Source: Flagellimonas aquimarina (lineage in GTDB: Bacteria; Bacteroidota; Bacteroidia; Flavobacteriales; Flavobacteriaceae). From it: DNA of 64,000 bases. The position numbers and the translations under genes are program-made. Shown here one piece after another: positions 8,028-15,545 of the stretch (within the stretch, counting starts at the first letter, position 1; every line of letters begins with the position of its first letter). The DNA is taken from NCBI RefSeq assembly GCF_003149745.1, contig NZ_QGEG01000002.1, positions 682,001 to 746,000 on the forward strand, written 5' to 3'. Under the pieces are notes generated by a model that saw only the letters and a list, made by a program, of their open reading frames with translations, ran no database searches and was not told the DNA's origin.

Positions 8028-8567
8028 ATGAAGAATATTATTAAAAGCATATTGGTTGCAGGTACGATCTTACTTGCATCTTGTTCCTCTCAGCAGAGTT
8101 TACAAGAGTATTATGTGGACAACTCGGAAAATCCAAATTTTATCGCATTGGATGTTCCTGCAAGTATCTTGAAAATGGATGGAGTGGATCTATCAGACAC
8201 CCAATCAAAAGCTATTGAATCATTGAAGAAGTTTAACCTCCTGGCATTTAGGAAAACGGCAGATAATGTAGCTGAATACAAGGCTGAGAAAATAAAGGTC
8301 AAAGAAATCCTTAAAGATGATGAGTTTGTAGAATTGATGAAAATTAATTCACAGTACGGAAAAGGAGTGATAAAATATTTGGGAGATGAAACTGCCATTG
8401 ATGAGGTGATCATTTATGGCGATAGCAAGGACAAAGGCTTTGCCTTAGTCAGAGTTTTAGGAAAGGATATGAATCCTGCACATATAGTGCAACTAATGCA
8501 AGCTATTCAGAAGTCTGATTATAATGGAGAGGGATTAGGTGAAATTGGGGCTTTTCTAAAGGGATAA
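8028..8567 (+). CDS. DUF4252 family lipoprotein, copy 3
   Basis: The 179-residue protein starts MKNIIKSILVAGTILLASCS with a clear lipobox (L-A-S-C19), unlike copies 1 and 2, which have type I signals. The body keeps the DUF4252 layout (NFIALDVPASILKMDGVDLS, DDEFVELMKINSQYGKGVIK, DEVIIYGDSKDKGFALVRVL) but is the most divergent of the three. It lies 104 nt downstream of copy 2, with a TTTTGTAACAAA motif in the gap that also occurs before the sigma gene, so it may have its own promoter. A terminator follows. Probably membrane-anchored in the periplasm; function unknown. Confidence 0.82.
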   Translation: MKNIIKSILVAGTILLASCSSQQSLQEYYVDNSENPNFIALDVPASILKMDGVDLSDTQSKAIESLKKFNLLAFRKTADNVAEYKAEKIKVKEILKDDEFVELMKINSQYGKGVIKYLGDETAIDEVIIYGDSKDKGFALVRVLGKDMNPAHIVQLMQAIQKSDYNGEGLGEIGAFLKG

Positions 8568-8590
8568 CAACCAAACCATCCAAATAGTAA

Positions 8591-8626
8591 ATCCTGAACA
8601 ATCTAGGTTGTTCAGGATTTTTTTGT
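8591..8626 (+). terminator. Rho-independent terminator after the DUF4252 cluster
   Basis: ATCCTGAACAA and TTGTTCAGGAT form an 11-bp stem around a TCTAGG loop, followed by a run of seven T. It closes the sigma/DUF4252 transcript. Confidence 0.88.
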
Positions 8627-8712
8627 TTAAAACTTTTCGGTTCAGGAAATTTTGTGACCTAATTTTTATCTTAGTGTCTCAAAACAAGAACACTAACAAA
8701 TCATTGAAAACT

Positions 8713-9528
8713 ATGGAAAAAGCACAAGAGTGGATGAACTACGGATTGGAATTGGCCAAAGAGTTCGGCCCCAAATTAGTTACAGCAATTCTCATTTATA
8801 TTGTAGGCTCATGGATAATCAAAAAGATTACTCGCGCCACAGGTAAAGTAATGTCCAAAAGCAAGTATGACGAATCCTTGCAACGATTCTTATTAAATCT
8901 AATTTCTTGGTCACTAAAAGTGTTTTTGATCATCATTGTAATTTCAAGACTGGGAGTGGACGTAACCACTTTTGCCGCGGTCATAGCAGCGGCTGGCTTG
9001 GCAATTGGTTTGGCACTGCAAGGCTCTCTTTCCAACTTTGCCGGTGGAGTTCTGCTCATGATTTTTAAACCCTATCGCATTGGCGACTTAATCGAAGCCC
9101 AAGGAGTTTTGGGGGTAGTAAAGGAGGTTGAAATTTTCACCACTAAGCTTACAACACCAGAAAACAAACTTGCCATAGTGCCCAACGGAGCCATGGCAAA
9201 TGGGAACATTGTTAACTATACAGCCGAAGGTAGGATTCGTGTAGACACTGTGATCGGTGTTGGTTATGATGAGGACATCAAAAAAACGAAAGAAGTGTTA
9301 ATGAATGTTTTAACATCCAATCCTCAAGTGTTGCAAGACCCTGCACCTTCTGTTAATGTTATGGAGTTGGCAGATAGTTCTGTAAATTTTGCCGTACGTC
9401 CGTTTTGCAAACCAGAAGATTATTGGGATGTGTATTTTGCTACGTACGAAAACTCAAAAATAGCGTTGGATGCAGCTGGAATAGAAATTCCTTATCCACA
9501 TTCTGTTGAAATACACAAGGAGGGTTAG
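8713..9528 (+). CDS. mscS: MscS-family small-conductance mechanosensitive channel
   Basis: This 271-residue inner-membrane channel releases solutes on osmotic downshock. The ATG at 8713 is preferred over an upstream frame that overlaps the terminator, because it gives a compact MscS with three membrane segments (about 20-36, 62-82, 85-118). The third is the family's glycine/alanine pore helix AAAGLAIGLALQGSLSNFAG, followed by the beta-domain motif FKPYRIGDLIEAQGVLGVV and PNGAMANGNIVNY. Length is close to E. coli MscS (286). It is a single gene with a terminator on each side, so not part of the sigma operon. Confidence 0.93.
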   Translation: MEKAQEWMNYGLELAKEFGPKLVTAILIYIVGSWIIKKITRATGKVMSKSKYDESLQRFLLNLISWSLKVFLIIIVISRLGVDVTTFAAVIAAAGLAIGLALQGSLSNFAGGVLLMIFKPYRIGDLIEAQGVLGVVKEVEIFTTKLTTPENKLAIVPNGAMANGNIVNYTAEGRIRVDTVIGVGYDEDIKKTKEVLMNVLTSNPQVLQDPAPSVNVMELADSSVNFAVRPFCKPEDYWDVYFATYENSKIALDAAGIEIPYPHSVEIHKEG

Positions 9529-9556
9529 AGGAAGCAAAAAACCGGAAAACAAATTG

Positions 9557-9588
9557 ATGCCCCAATCTTTACTTTGGGGCATTTTTTA
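9557..9588 (+). terminator. Rho-independent terminator after the MscS gene
   Basis: ATGCCCCAA and TTGGGGCAT form a 9-bp stem with an 8-nt loop, followed by TTTTTT. Confidence 0.88.
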
Positions 9589-9874
9589 TGTAAAAAAACT
9601 GCATAAATTAGATTGAGGACTTTACCATAACAATAAAAATACTACATTTAAACATCTAAAGCCTTTAGGGATTTCTTTCAGGTTCCAACAATAAGGCCAT
9701 TAATTTTCAAGCCTGCTAGTCAGATAACCTCATTGAAAATTTTTCAACCTCTCATTTTCAACCTCCTTGGGTAAGGACTTTTTTTTCTTACCTCACAGAC
9801 CAGTTGGCAACCTGTTTGTTTATTTAAGAAATCATGAATGCAATTGGATAACATATAATATAATTAAGACAAAT
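9589..9874. other. AT-rich intergenic stretch without a recognisable gene
   Basis: About 290 nt between the MscS terminator and the first tandem lipoprotein. All frames are broken early on both strands. A weak inverted repeat around GTAAGGAC...CTTAC (near 9772-9796) encloses a T-run. No promoter was clear enough to mark. Confidence 0.5.
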
Positions 9875-10516
9875 CCCCCAAATCAATAAACTTTAATCTA
9901 CTTGAAAATGAGAAAATTACTGATTACCCTATGTCTATTGGCCCTACAGGCCTGTAGCAACGACGACCAACCCGTAAATCCCGTGGATGCTCTCCCGCCC
10001 ATAACCCAGACCGGCGAGAACACCTTTGCTTGCCTGATCAATGGGAAACCGTTTTTTTCCAGTTCGGATAGAAGGGCTTCTTACACTTTTGCGGATGGAG
10101 CATATACATTAGGAATAAGTGGATCTAGGAGTGATGAAGGTATAATCACGACTGTTAGTCTTGTTGGATTGGATATCGAGCAAGCCGTAGAAGAAACTGA
10201 ATATTTATTGAAATCTGATGTCAGTGGAAATTTTTTCGGTAGATATGCAATTTATAATCTAGGTGTAGAGGCTTATGTTACTTATGATCAAGTCCCTGGT
10301 GTACTTAAAATATCAAAGCTTAATCTAGAAGACGGGTTTATTTCAGGAACATTCGAATTTGCTGCTCAAGATGAAGAGGGCAACACCCTAAACTTTACCG
10401 ATGGCCGTTTTGACCTTAAATTTTAATTAATCCCATCACCTATAACTTAAGACTAAACATTTAAAATTTTAAAAGGCAGCATACCCCCAAATCAATAAAC
10501 TTTAATCTACTTGAAA
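9875..10516 (+). repeat. Tandem duplication: identical 33-nt leader repeated at 609-nt offset
   Basis: The 33 nt immediately before the ATG of the first lipoprotein (9875-9907) recur unchanged before the second (10484-10516), and similarity continues through the first ~180 coding nt and again at the 3' end. The repeat unit is therefore about 609 nt: leader plus gene. A shorter, decayed echo (AGCATACCCCAAATTTTATA) precedes the third gene near 11061. Confidence 0.9.
9908..10426 (+). CDS. Small lipoprotein of unknown function, tandem copy 1
   Basis: The ATG at 9908 opens MRKLLITLCLLALQACSNDD, a lipoprotein signal with lipobox L-Q-A-C16; a TTG two codons earlier is a less likely start. The 172-residue product has the segment ITQTGENTFACLINGKPFFS after a short linker, a pattern seen in small Flavobacteriia lipoproteins (DUF6252-like, from memory), then a variable centre, and ends NTLNFTDGRFDLKF. 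Its centre (about residues 75-155) differs from the second copy while both ends are nearly the same. Function is unknown; probably a surface or periplasmic lipoprotein. The leader is duplicated, so both copies may be expressed alike. Confidence 0.78.
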   Translation: MRKLLITLCLLALQACSNDDQPVNPVDALPPITQTGENTFACLINGKPFFSSSDRRASYTFADGAYTLGISGSRSDEGIITTVSLVGLDIEQAVEETEYLLKSDVSGNFFGRYAIYNLGVEAYVTYDQVPGVLKISKLNLEDGFISGTFEFAAQDEEGNTLNFTDGRFDLKF

Positions 10517-11035
10517 ATGAGAAAATTACTGATTACACTATGTCTATTGGTCCTACAGGCCTGCAGCAACGACGACCAACCCGTAAATCCCGTGGATGCT
10601 CTCCCGCTAATTACCCAAACGGGCGAGAACACCTTTGCCTGCCTGATCAATGGAAAACCATTTTTCTCAAGCAGGGATAGGAGAGCTTTCTATACGTTTG
10701 CGGATGGGGCCTATACCTTAGGGATTAGTGGTTCTAGAACTGACGATATTGGGCTTAGATCAATAAATCTTGTTGCGCTGGATATTGTAGAGGGCGTTTC
10801 AGAAGGATCTTTTCCACTGAATGCTAGGATGAGTGGTGGTTATAGTGCGGAATATTTTATTGATGGGGGTCTTACTCTTGAAACAGGAACCACCGACGAA
10901 ACCCCTGGAAATTTAACAATCACCCGCTTTGATCTGGAGGAATTTATCGTGTCGGGCACTTTTGAGTTCTCGGTCAAGGACGGGGAGGACAATACCCTAA
11001 ACTTTACTGACGGCCGTTTCGACCTCAAATTTTGA
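10517..11035 (+). CDS. Small lipoprotein of unknown function, tandem copy 2
   Basis: Same length (172 residues) as its neighbour, with start MRKLLITLCLLVLQACSNDD (lipobox L-Q-A-C16), the shared ITQTGENTFACLINGKPFFS block and the shared last 14 residues NTLNFTDGRFDLKF. The central part (SINLVALDIVEGVSEGSFPL, MSGGYSAEYFIDGGLTLETG) is largely its own. Conserved ends around a divergent centre suggest gene conversion at the ends or selection for change in the middle. It is followed 64 nt later by the large lipase-like gene, perhaps in the same transcript. Function unknown. Confidence 0.78.
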   Translation: MRKLLITLCLLVLQACSNDDQPVNPVDALPLITQTGENTFACLINGKPFFSSRDRRAFYTFADGAYTLGISGSRTDDIGLRSINLVALDIVEGVSEGSFPLNARMSGGYSAEYFIDGGLTLETGTTDETPGNLTITRFDLEEFIVSGTFEFSVKDGEDNTLNFTDGRFDLKF

Positions 11036-11099
11036 TAATTCAAGATTCAAAACTTAAAAAAGCATACCCCAAATTTTATAAACACGTAACCTATAAAAA

Positions 11100-14000
11100 A
11101 TGAAAACAACAAAACTATTTTTGCCCTTTCACTCTTTTATCCTTTACTTTTTTACATTCATCTACTGCCTTTCGACCCATGCCCAATTGCATTTTGATCT
11201 AGAGGTCGCCAACAAGACCAACGAGGTCTTTGGCCCTTTGGACAAAAGCAAGATTCCCCACAGCATGCTATTGGATTACGGGTACGATTTTGTGGATGTG
11301 CCCAATTACGATGGGGTGTTACGGGACAACAACTATATAGTACCCTCTGTATTCCGCGATCTATATAACAGCGTGGTCTCCATGCGTACCTCTTTGGTGG
11401 TGCCCGAACTGGTGGACCCTATTGCTCTGGAGCAGGATTGGAAGAGCATGGCCAAGTCCCATACGGCAAAGTTTGCTAAAAAACCGTTCACTGCGGCCAT
11501 AACGCTCAATGGATTGTACTACCATTATTCCCGCATTCGGCCCGATGCCCTCGACGAAGGATTGATCCAGATCATTGACGGGAAAAAATACGGTGATGTG
11601 TATAAAGGGACCAATTGGCAAAACCCCTACGAAACCAAAGAGGTGTTCGCTATCACCTTGCCGCGAACCCAAATAAGTAGTTCCACCATATCCCTATTGC
11701 TGGATGATTCCGAATGGCGTACCAACCAAGCCACTTTAGTGGAGAGTTTTGCCGTCGACTTTGGGGATGGTGGCGGATTCCAACCCTTGGAATTGGGCAC
11801 TACCTTAAACCATACGTTTGCCGAAGATGGTGATTATGTATGGACCTTTCGATTACAACTGACCGACAATACCTTTAGGTATTGCCGCACCCCGGTAAAG
11901 ATTACGGGCAAGGCCACTCAACAGACCTTGACTGCACGAAACCCAGCTTGCATTGATGAGCCTTGGGAAGAAACCATAACCGCTTCCAAAGCCTATATGG
12001 GAGTAAAAGGGGTGGCCAAGCTGCAGATAGCACCCGCCAAAGAATGCAAAAAAATACACAAACCCTTGATTGTCGTAGAGGGTTTTGATTCAGGTTTGAC
12101 CCAGAATCATCCGCTTTATGGAGACACTTATCTCAAAACCTTTTTGCAGGACGTTAATAATTCTCAGAATCAAGATTTACGAAATCTGATTACAAAGGAC
12201 ACCGACGAAAGTTTTGACATCATCTATGTCAATTGGGAAAACGGCACCGATTGGTTGCAGCGCAATGCCTATGCTTTGGAGGCTGTAATTGACTGGGTCA
12301 ATGAAACCAAAGATGATAACGCGGAACCCAACGTCATTTTAGGGCAGAGTATGGGCGGTGTTTTGGCGCGCTATGCCCTTCGAGATATGGAGAACAATAA
12401 CCAAGACCATGATACCAGTTTGTACGTTAGTCACGATGCCCCGCACCAGGGCGCCCATGTGCCCCCAGGGTTTTTGTATATGGTCAGGCATGTACTCAAC
12501 GAGCTCATCACCACCCCGGCTGGTGATATTGCCGTGGCCGTGGCCAGTGGGGAGGTGCCCGTGCATGAGGCCCGGAAATTGATTGACAGACCGGCCGTAA
12601 AACAACTCTTGATCAACTGGATGGATGTTGATTACCAAATCAACAATGAGGAACATAAGGCCTGGCAAGATGAACTCAAGGCCATGGGCTATCCACAGCA
12701 GACCCGGAACATTTCGCTCAGCAACGGTAGCCACTGTGCGCAACCCTACGGACTTGAACCCGGTCAAACCTTGTTTAGGCTCCATGGTACAGGTTCCACC
12801 CGGCCCTTTACGGATGTGATTACGTTCATTACAAAAACAGGATGGATAATTGGCGCTGCCTTAGGGGACATCCCCGCATTGTTGATTGGTTTTTTGCCAG
12901 GAAATTCCAAACTCAAGACCGATTTTCAGGTATGGGCCTTTCCAGGTGGGGAAGAAGACTGGTTGTACAAAGGCTGGATCCAATACGAGAAAAAGCTGCT
13001 TTGGGTGGCTCCTTTAATGCGGACCATCACCAATCGCACCTTTTCCATAGCTGATGATAACCTATTATTGGATGATTTTCCGGGCGGGGCCATGCCGTTT
13101 ATTGGCACTATTGATGAATTTAACGAATATGAAAGCAATATTTTGGCAACTTTTAACCTGAACTTGGAAGTCACTCCAGATATCAACTTCATACCAGTTA
13201 CCAGTGCCTTGGATGTGGGGAGTAACAACATCCCGCTGACCGAAGAAGACTATCTGCAGATTTATACTACCGAAAACCCACCGCCCCAAGAATTGGCCAT
13301 ACCTTTTGATAATTTCACCACTACTTTTGATATTTCTGGGAGCAATGCGCCACACATATCCTTCAATCGAACCAATGGTGATTGGTTGGCCAAGGAGCTA
13401 AATGCTGCCGGCACTTCGTTTGATTGCACTTTTTTGTGTGGCCCTGCGGAGGTAATAGAGGGCAACGAACTGCTCTGCCAGGAAGAACTGTATTATGTGG
13501 AGGTGCCTGGAGGAGTGCAAGTACAATGGAGCTCCAGTAATCCCGATGCTGCATTTCCCACCGATCCGAACAGTCCAGCAACTTTTTTCACCACACCCCC
13601 TAATACCTATAGCCAACCGGTGACCATTACCGCGACGATAATTTCGGAAAGTTGCGGAGGTGAACCCGTGGTGTTGGAAAAGGTTTTGCAAGTGGGAAAA
13701 CCTTCCCAGCCTTCTGATTTGTTTGGTCCGGAAGTAGTGTTAACGGGTGCGCTTGTAAGTTACTTTGGAGGTCCAGCCATAGGGGCGGATAGTTACCAGT
13801 GGTGGTTGCCGCACCCTTTTGAAAAAGTAGATCAGTTTGATCTTTTTGGTGACAATTGGCAGGTAAAGGAAACTGCTACGAATTACGAAAGTGTTCAAGT
13901 GTTTACTGGCTATGCACAAAACGAAGGATATGTACAGCTTATGGGTGTTAATAAATGTGGCGTAGGTCCAGCAAGATTGCTATATGTAGAGCATGCAGGA

Positions 14001-14348
14001 GGAGGAAATGGTGGTGGTGGAATACCATTGCAACCTGATACCGATTTGGATGTCCTTTCACCAAACGACGAAAACGGGGACGGATTGCTCCTTTATCCTA
14101 ACATTGCTTCAGATGAAGTGAATATAATTATAGATAATTCCATGTCAATTCATGAAAAGCAACCTGAAGGAATCACTAGTGTTACCCTGTATGCACAAAT
14201 TCAGCCTATTCAAAAGAAAAGATTGACCTATGAGTATCCAGGGGTAAAATCAGTAATTCTGGATGTTAGTGATTTGACTCCAGGATACTACACCGTAGCT
14301 ATTGAAACGACAACGAGCCTAGCTAGTAAAATTTTGATTGTTGAGTAA
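11100..14348 (+). CDS. Large secreted lipase/esterase-like protein with PKD-like, Ig-like and type IX sorting segments
   Basis: The 1082-residue protein has a signal peptide (first ~28 residues, ending THAQ). Residues about 215-270 look PKD-like (SFAVDFGDGG, NHTFAEDGDYVWTFRLQL). An alpha/beta-hydrolase core follows: IVVEGFDSG near 325 as the first strand, then the nucleophile elbow GQSMGG with Ser417, then YVSHDAPHQGAHVPPG. Residues about 785-875 resemble an Ig-like repeat of secreted Bacteroidota proteins (VPGGVQVQWSSSNPDAAF). After a glycine-rich linker (GGGNGGGG) the last ~85 residues resemble a type A type IX secretion sorting domain, though the usual YPNPA motif reads YPNIA (998-1002). 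It is probably exported to the cell surface or medium to cut esters. Substrate unknown. Much of the gene looks GC-richer than its surroundings. Confidence 0.75.
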   Translation: MKTTKLFLPFHSFILYFFTFIYCLSTHAQLHFDLEVANKTNEVFGPLDKSKIPHSMLLDYGYDFVDVPNYDGVLRDNNYIVPSVFRDLYNSVVSMRTSLVVPELVDPIALEQDWKSMAKSHTAKFAKKPFTAAITLNGLYYHYSRIRPDALDEGLIQIIDGKKYGDVYKGTNWQNPYETKEVFAITLPRTQISSSTISLLLDDSEWRTNQATLVESFAVDFGDGGGFQPLELGTTLNHTFAEDGDYVWTFRLQLTDNTFRYCRTPVKITGKATQQTLTARNPACIDEPWEETITASKAYMGVKGVAKLQIAPAKECKKIHKPLIVVEGFDSGLTQNHPLYGDTYLKTFLQDVNNSQNQDLRNLITKDTDESFDIIYVNWENGTDWLQRNAYALEAVIDWVNETKDDNAEPNVILGQSMGGVLARYALRDMENNNQDHDTSLYVSHDAPHQGAHVPPGFLYMVRHVLNELITTPAGDIAVAVASGEVPVHEARKLIDRPAVKQLLINWMDVDYQINNEEHKAWQDELKAMGYPQQTRNISLSNGSHCAQPYGLEPGQTLFRLHGTGSTRPFTDVITFITKTGWIIGAALGDIPALLIGFLPGNSKLKTDFQVWAFPGGEEDWLYKGWIQYEKKLLWVAPLMRTITNRTFSIADDNLLLDDFPGGAMPFIGTIDEFNEYESNILATFNLNLEVTPDINFIPVTSALDVGSNNIPLTEEDYLQIYTTENPPPQELAIPFDNFTTTFDISGSNAPHISFNRTNGDWLAKELNAAGTSFDCTFLCGPAEVIEGNELLCQEELYYVEVPGGVQVQWSSSNPDAAFPTDPNSPATFFTTPPNTYSQPVTITATIISESCGGEPVVLEKVLQVGKPSQPSDLFGPEVVLTGALVSYFGGPAIGADSYQWWLPHPFEKVDQFDLFGDNWQVKETATNYESVQVFTGYAQNEGYVQLMGVNKCGVGPARLLYVEHAGGGNGGGGIPLQPDTDLDVLSPNDENGDGLLLYPNIASDEVNIIIDNSMSIHEKQPEGITSVTLYAQIQPIQKKRLTYEYPGVKSVILDVSDLTPGYYTVAIETTTSLASKILIVE

Positions 14349-14436
14349 CCCTTAAAAACTATAAAGTCAAATTCAATTCATTTCGATGGTGTTGAGATAG
14401 CTATAGGCACGATAAGGAAATCCAAAAAATGGATTT

Positions 14437-14452
14437 TTCGACTGCGCTCGAA
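14437..14452. repeat. Short palindromic element TTCGACTGCGCTCGAA
   Basis: TTCGA and TCGAA enclose CTGCGC. Just before it AAATCC/GGATTT (14418-14436) form another small hairpin. This 16-mer resembles a short repeat I recall as frequent in flavobacterial intergenic DNA; copy number cannot be tested here. Confidence 0.4.
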
Positions 14453-14464
14453 CTTACGTCTCTA

Positions 14465-14492
14465 AAAAAAAGCACCTTCAAGGTGCTTTTTT
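14465..14492. terminator. Bidirectional-type rho-independent terminator
   Basis: AGCACCTT and AAGGTGCT pair with an A-run before and a T-run after. It lies 117 nt past the lipase-like gene and closes that transcript; the A-run would also let it work in the other direction. Confidence 0.82.
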
Positions 14493-14583
14493 AATGATAC
14501 CATGTATTAAATGGCGTATTCGTTCTTTCAAAAGTGCTACCTATCCATTCTATCTGGATTTTTACGATAAAATTCCCGAACTT

Positions 14584-14638
14584 CACTTATCGGTCGATAT
14601 AGTCCATATAAACGGACCATATCTTAATCGTTAGGCAC
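14584..14638 (+). repeat. attC-like hairpin, left of the lone cassette gene
   Basis: The element starts CACTTATCGG and ends CGTTAGGCAC. Its core 7-mers ACTTATC (14585-14591) and GTTAGGC (14630-14636) fit the integron site patterns RYYYAAC (6 of 7) and GTTRRRY (7 of 7). Between them GATATAGTCC (14596-14605) and GGACCATATC (14614-14623) form a 10-bp stem. The ATG of the next gene stands three bases after the element. Total length, about 52 nt between cores, is at the short end of known attC sites. Confidence 0.7.
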
Positions 14639-15495
14639 AATATGAACAAAACTTTGCGACAAATATTATCAATTGGAATTTTGACATTATTTCTGACTCA
14701 AATCGGATTTAGTCAAACGATTGACAAATTTGTCGACTCGACAATCAAAGTTGATAGCCTAAATGTTCCGACGGATTTTAAACAACCTTACTTTCCGAAA
14801 GAAATGTTTCCTGAAGTTAGCACAGATTGGATTAAAGAAAATGACTCAACTTATTCAATCAAAACAAAAGTTATCGAAGGAACTTACGACGAGTTCGTTG
14901 CGAACTGGTATTCGAAACATCTTCACGCAATGGAAGAACCTTTGTTATTTAATAGAAAAATTGACAAAGAAATTTATCGCTTTACTTGGTTAAGGACTTT
15001 TGACAAACCAATGACTTTTAGAATCGAAAAGAAAAATGATAGATTCATTCTTTATTGGAAAGTTCTAAATGGTGCTGGTGGATATGAACCTGGAGAAATA
15101 GAAATTGAGCGACTGAAAATACTAACAGAAAAAGATTGGACTGAATTTACACAACTTATCATAGAAGCAGATTTTTGGAATATGGATTTGGGTCGTAACT
15201 CAATTGGAACAGATGGTTCTGAATGGATTATGGAAGGTGTAAATCAAACGGATTATAGAGTTGTAAGTGTTTGGTCACCGAGCAAAGGGAATTTTTATAA
15301 CGCTTGCAATTATCTAATTTCCTTAACGAATTTAAAAATATCGGAAAAGGACAAATATTAAAAATACTGTGCCTAACACCGTATAAAATTAATTGCTAGT
15401 ACAAGCCTATTTACGAAAATCCTCGCGGATTTTCTATTCGGTTTGTATTTGCAAAATTACGTGCTAAACCACGCAACTAATCTTATACAAAACCG
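14631..15495 (+). mobile_element. Putative integron-type gene cassette, single gene, no integrase nearby
   Basis: Boundaries are set by the expected crossover inside G|TTRRRY. The left inner core GTTAGGC is the exact complement of the right inner core GCCTAAC, as required for the two ends of one circular cassette attC. The outer cores ACTTATC and GATAAGT are also exact complements, as required for the two halves of one recipient site. Removing these 865 bp leaves CACTTATCG...CGATAAGTG, a single hairpin with 9-bp perfect ends. No IntI gene or further attC-like sites were noticed in the window. Alternative: a structured repeat pair unrelated to integrons. Confidence 0.6.
14642..15361 (+). CDS. 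Exported protein of unknown function carried by the putative cassette
   Basis: The 239-residue protein has a signal peptide (MNKTLRQILSIGILTLFLTQ, cut after IGFSQ) and an acidic, aromatic-rich body with no domain that I recognise (blocks: ITEKDWTEFTQLII-like helix, EADFWNMDLGRNSIGTDGSE, WIMEGVNQTDYRVVSVWSPS, FYNACNYLISLTNLKI). The C-terminal half, ending with an invariant-looking GTDGSEWIMEG stretch, looks like a small enzyme-independent binding fold, but this is only an impression. The ATG lies 3 nt after the left attC-like element and the stop 7 nt before the right one, the tight packing typical of cassette genes. It has no co-directional neighbour to share a promoter with. Function unknown. 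Confidence 0.75.
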   Translation: MNKTLRQILSIGILTLFLTQIGFSQTIDKFVDSTIKVDSLNVPTDFKQPYFPKEMFPEVSTDWIKENDSTYSIKTKVIEGTYDEFVANWYSKHLHAMEEPLLFNRKIDKEIYRFTWLRTFDKPMTFRIEKKNDRFILYWKVLNGAGGYEPGEIEIERLKILTEKDWTEFTQLIIEADFWNMDLGRNSIGTDGSEWIMEGVNQTDYRVVSVWSPSKGNFYNACNYLISLTNLKISEKDKY

Positions 15496-15502
15496 ATAAG
15501 TG
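15369..15502 (+). repeat. attC-like long hairpin, right of the lone cassette gene
   Basis: The element starts GTGCCTAAC and ends CCGATAAGTG; cores GCCTAAC (15371-15377) and GATAAGT (15495-15501) fit RYYYAAC (7/7) and GTTRRRY (6/7). Arms 15381-15396 and 15473-15488 pair at 14 of 16 positions. A second inner stem GAAAATCC/GGATTTTC (15415-15434) forms the tip. The span of about 131 nt between core ends falls within known attC lengths. Confidence 0.72.
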
Positions 15503-15545
15503 CAATGCCAAATTCTTACACCTCTGTTAATGTAAAAAATGAGAA

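Noticed and set aside
9875..10516. CRISPR or VNTR array
   Set aside because: Only two copies of the leader, separated by a full gene, so it is a gene duplication and not an array.
12339..12785. 148-codon frame on the reverse strand within the lipase-like gene
   Set aside because: It is the mirror frame of a GC-rich coding region; no recognisable protein and no start context.
14437..14452. TTCGACTGCGCTCGAA as a regulator operator
   Set aside because: It is far from any start codon on either side and resembles a dispersed short repeat more than a binding site.
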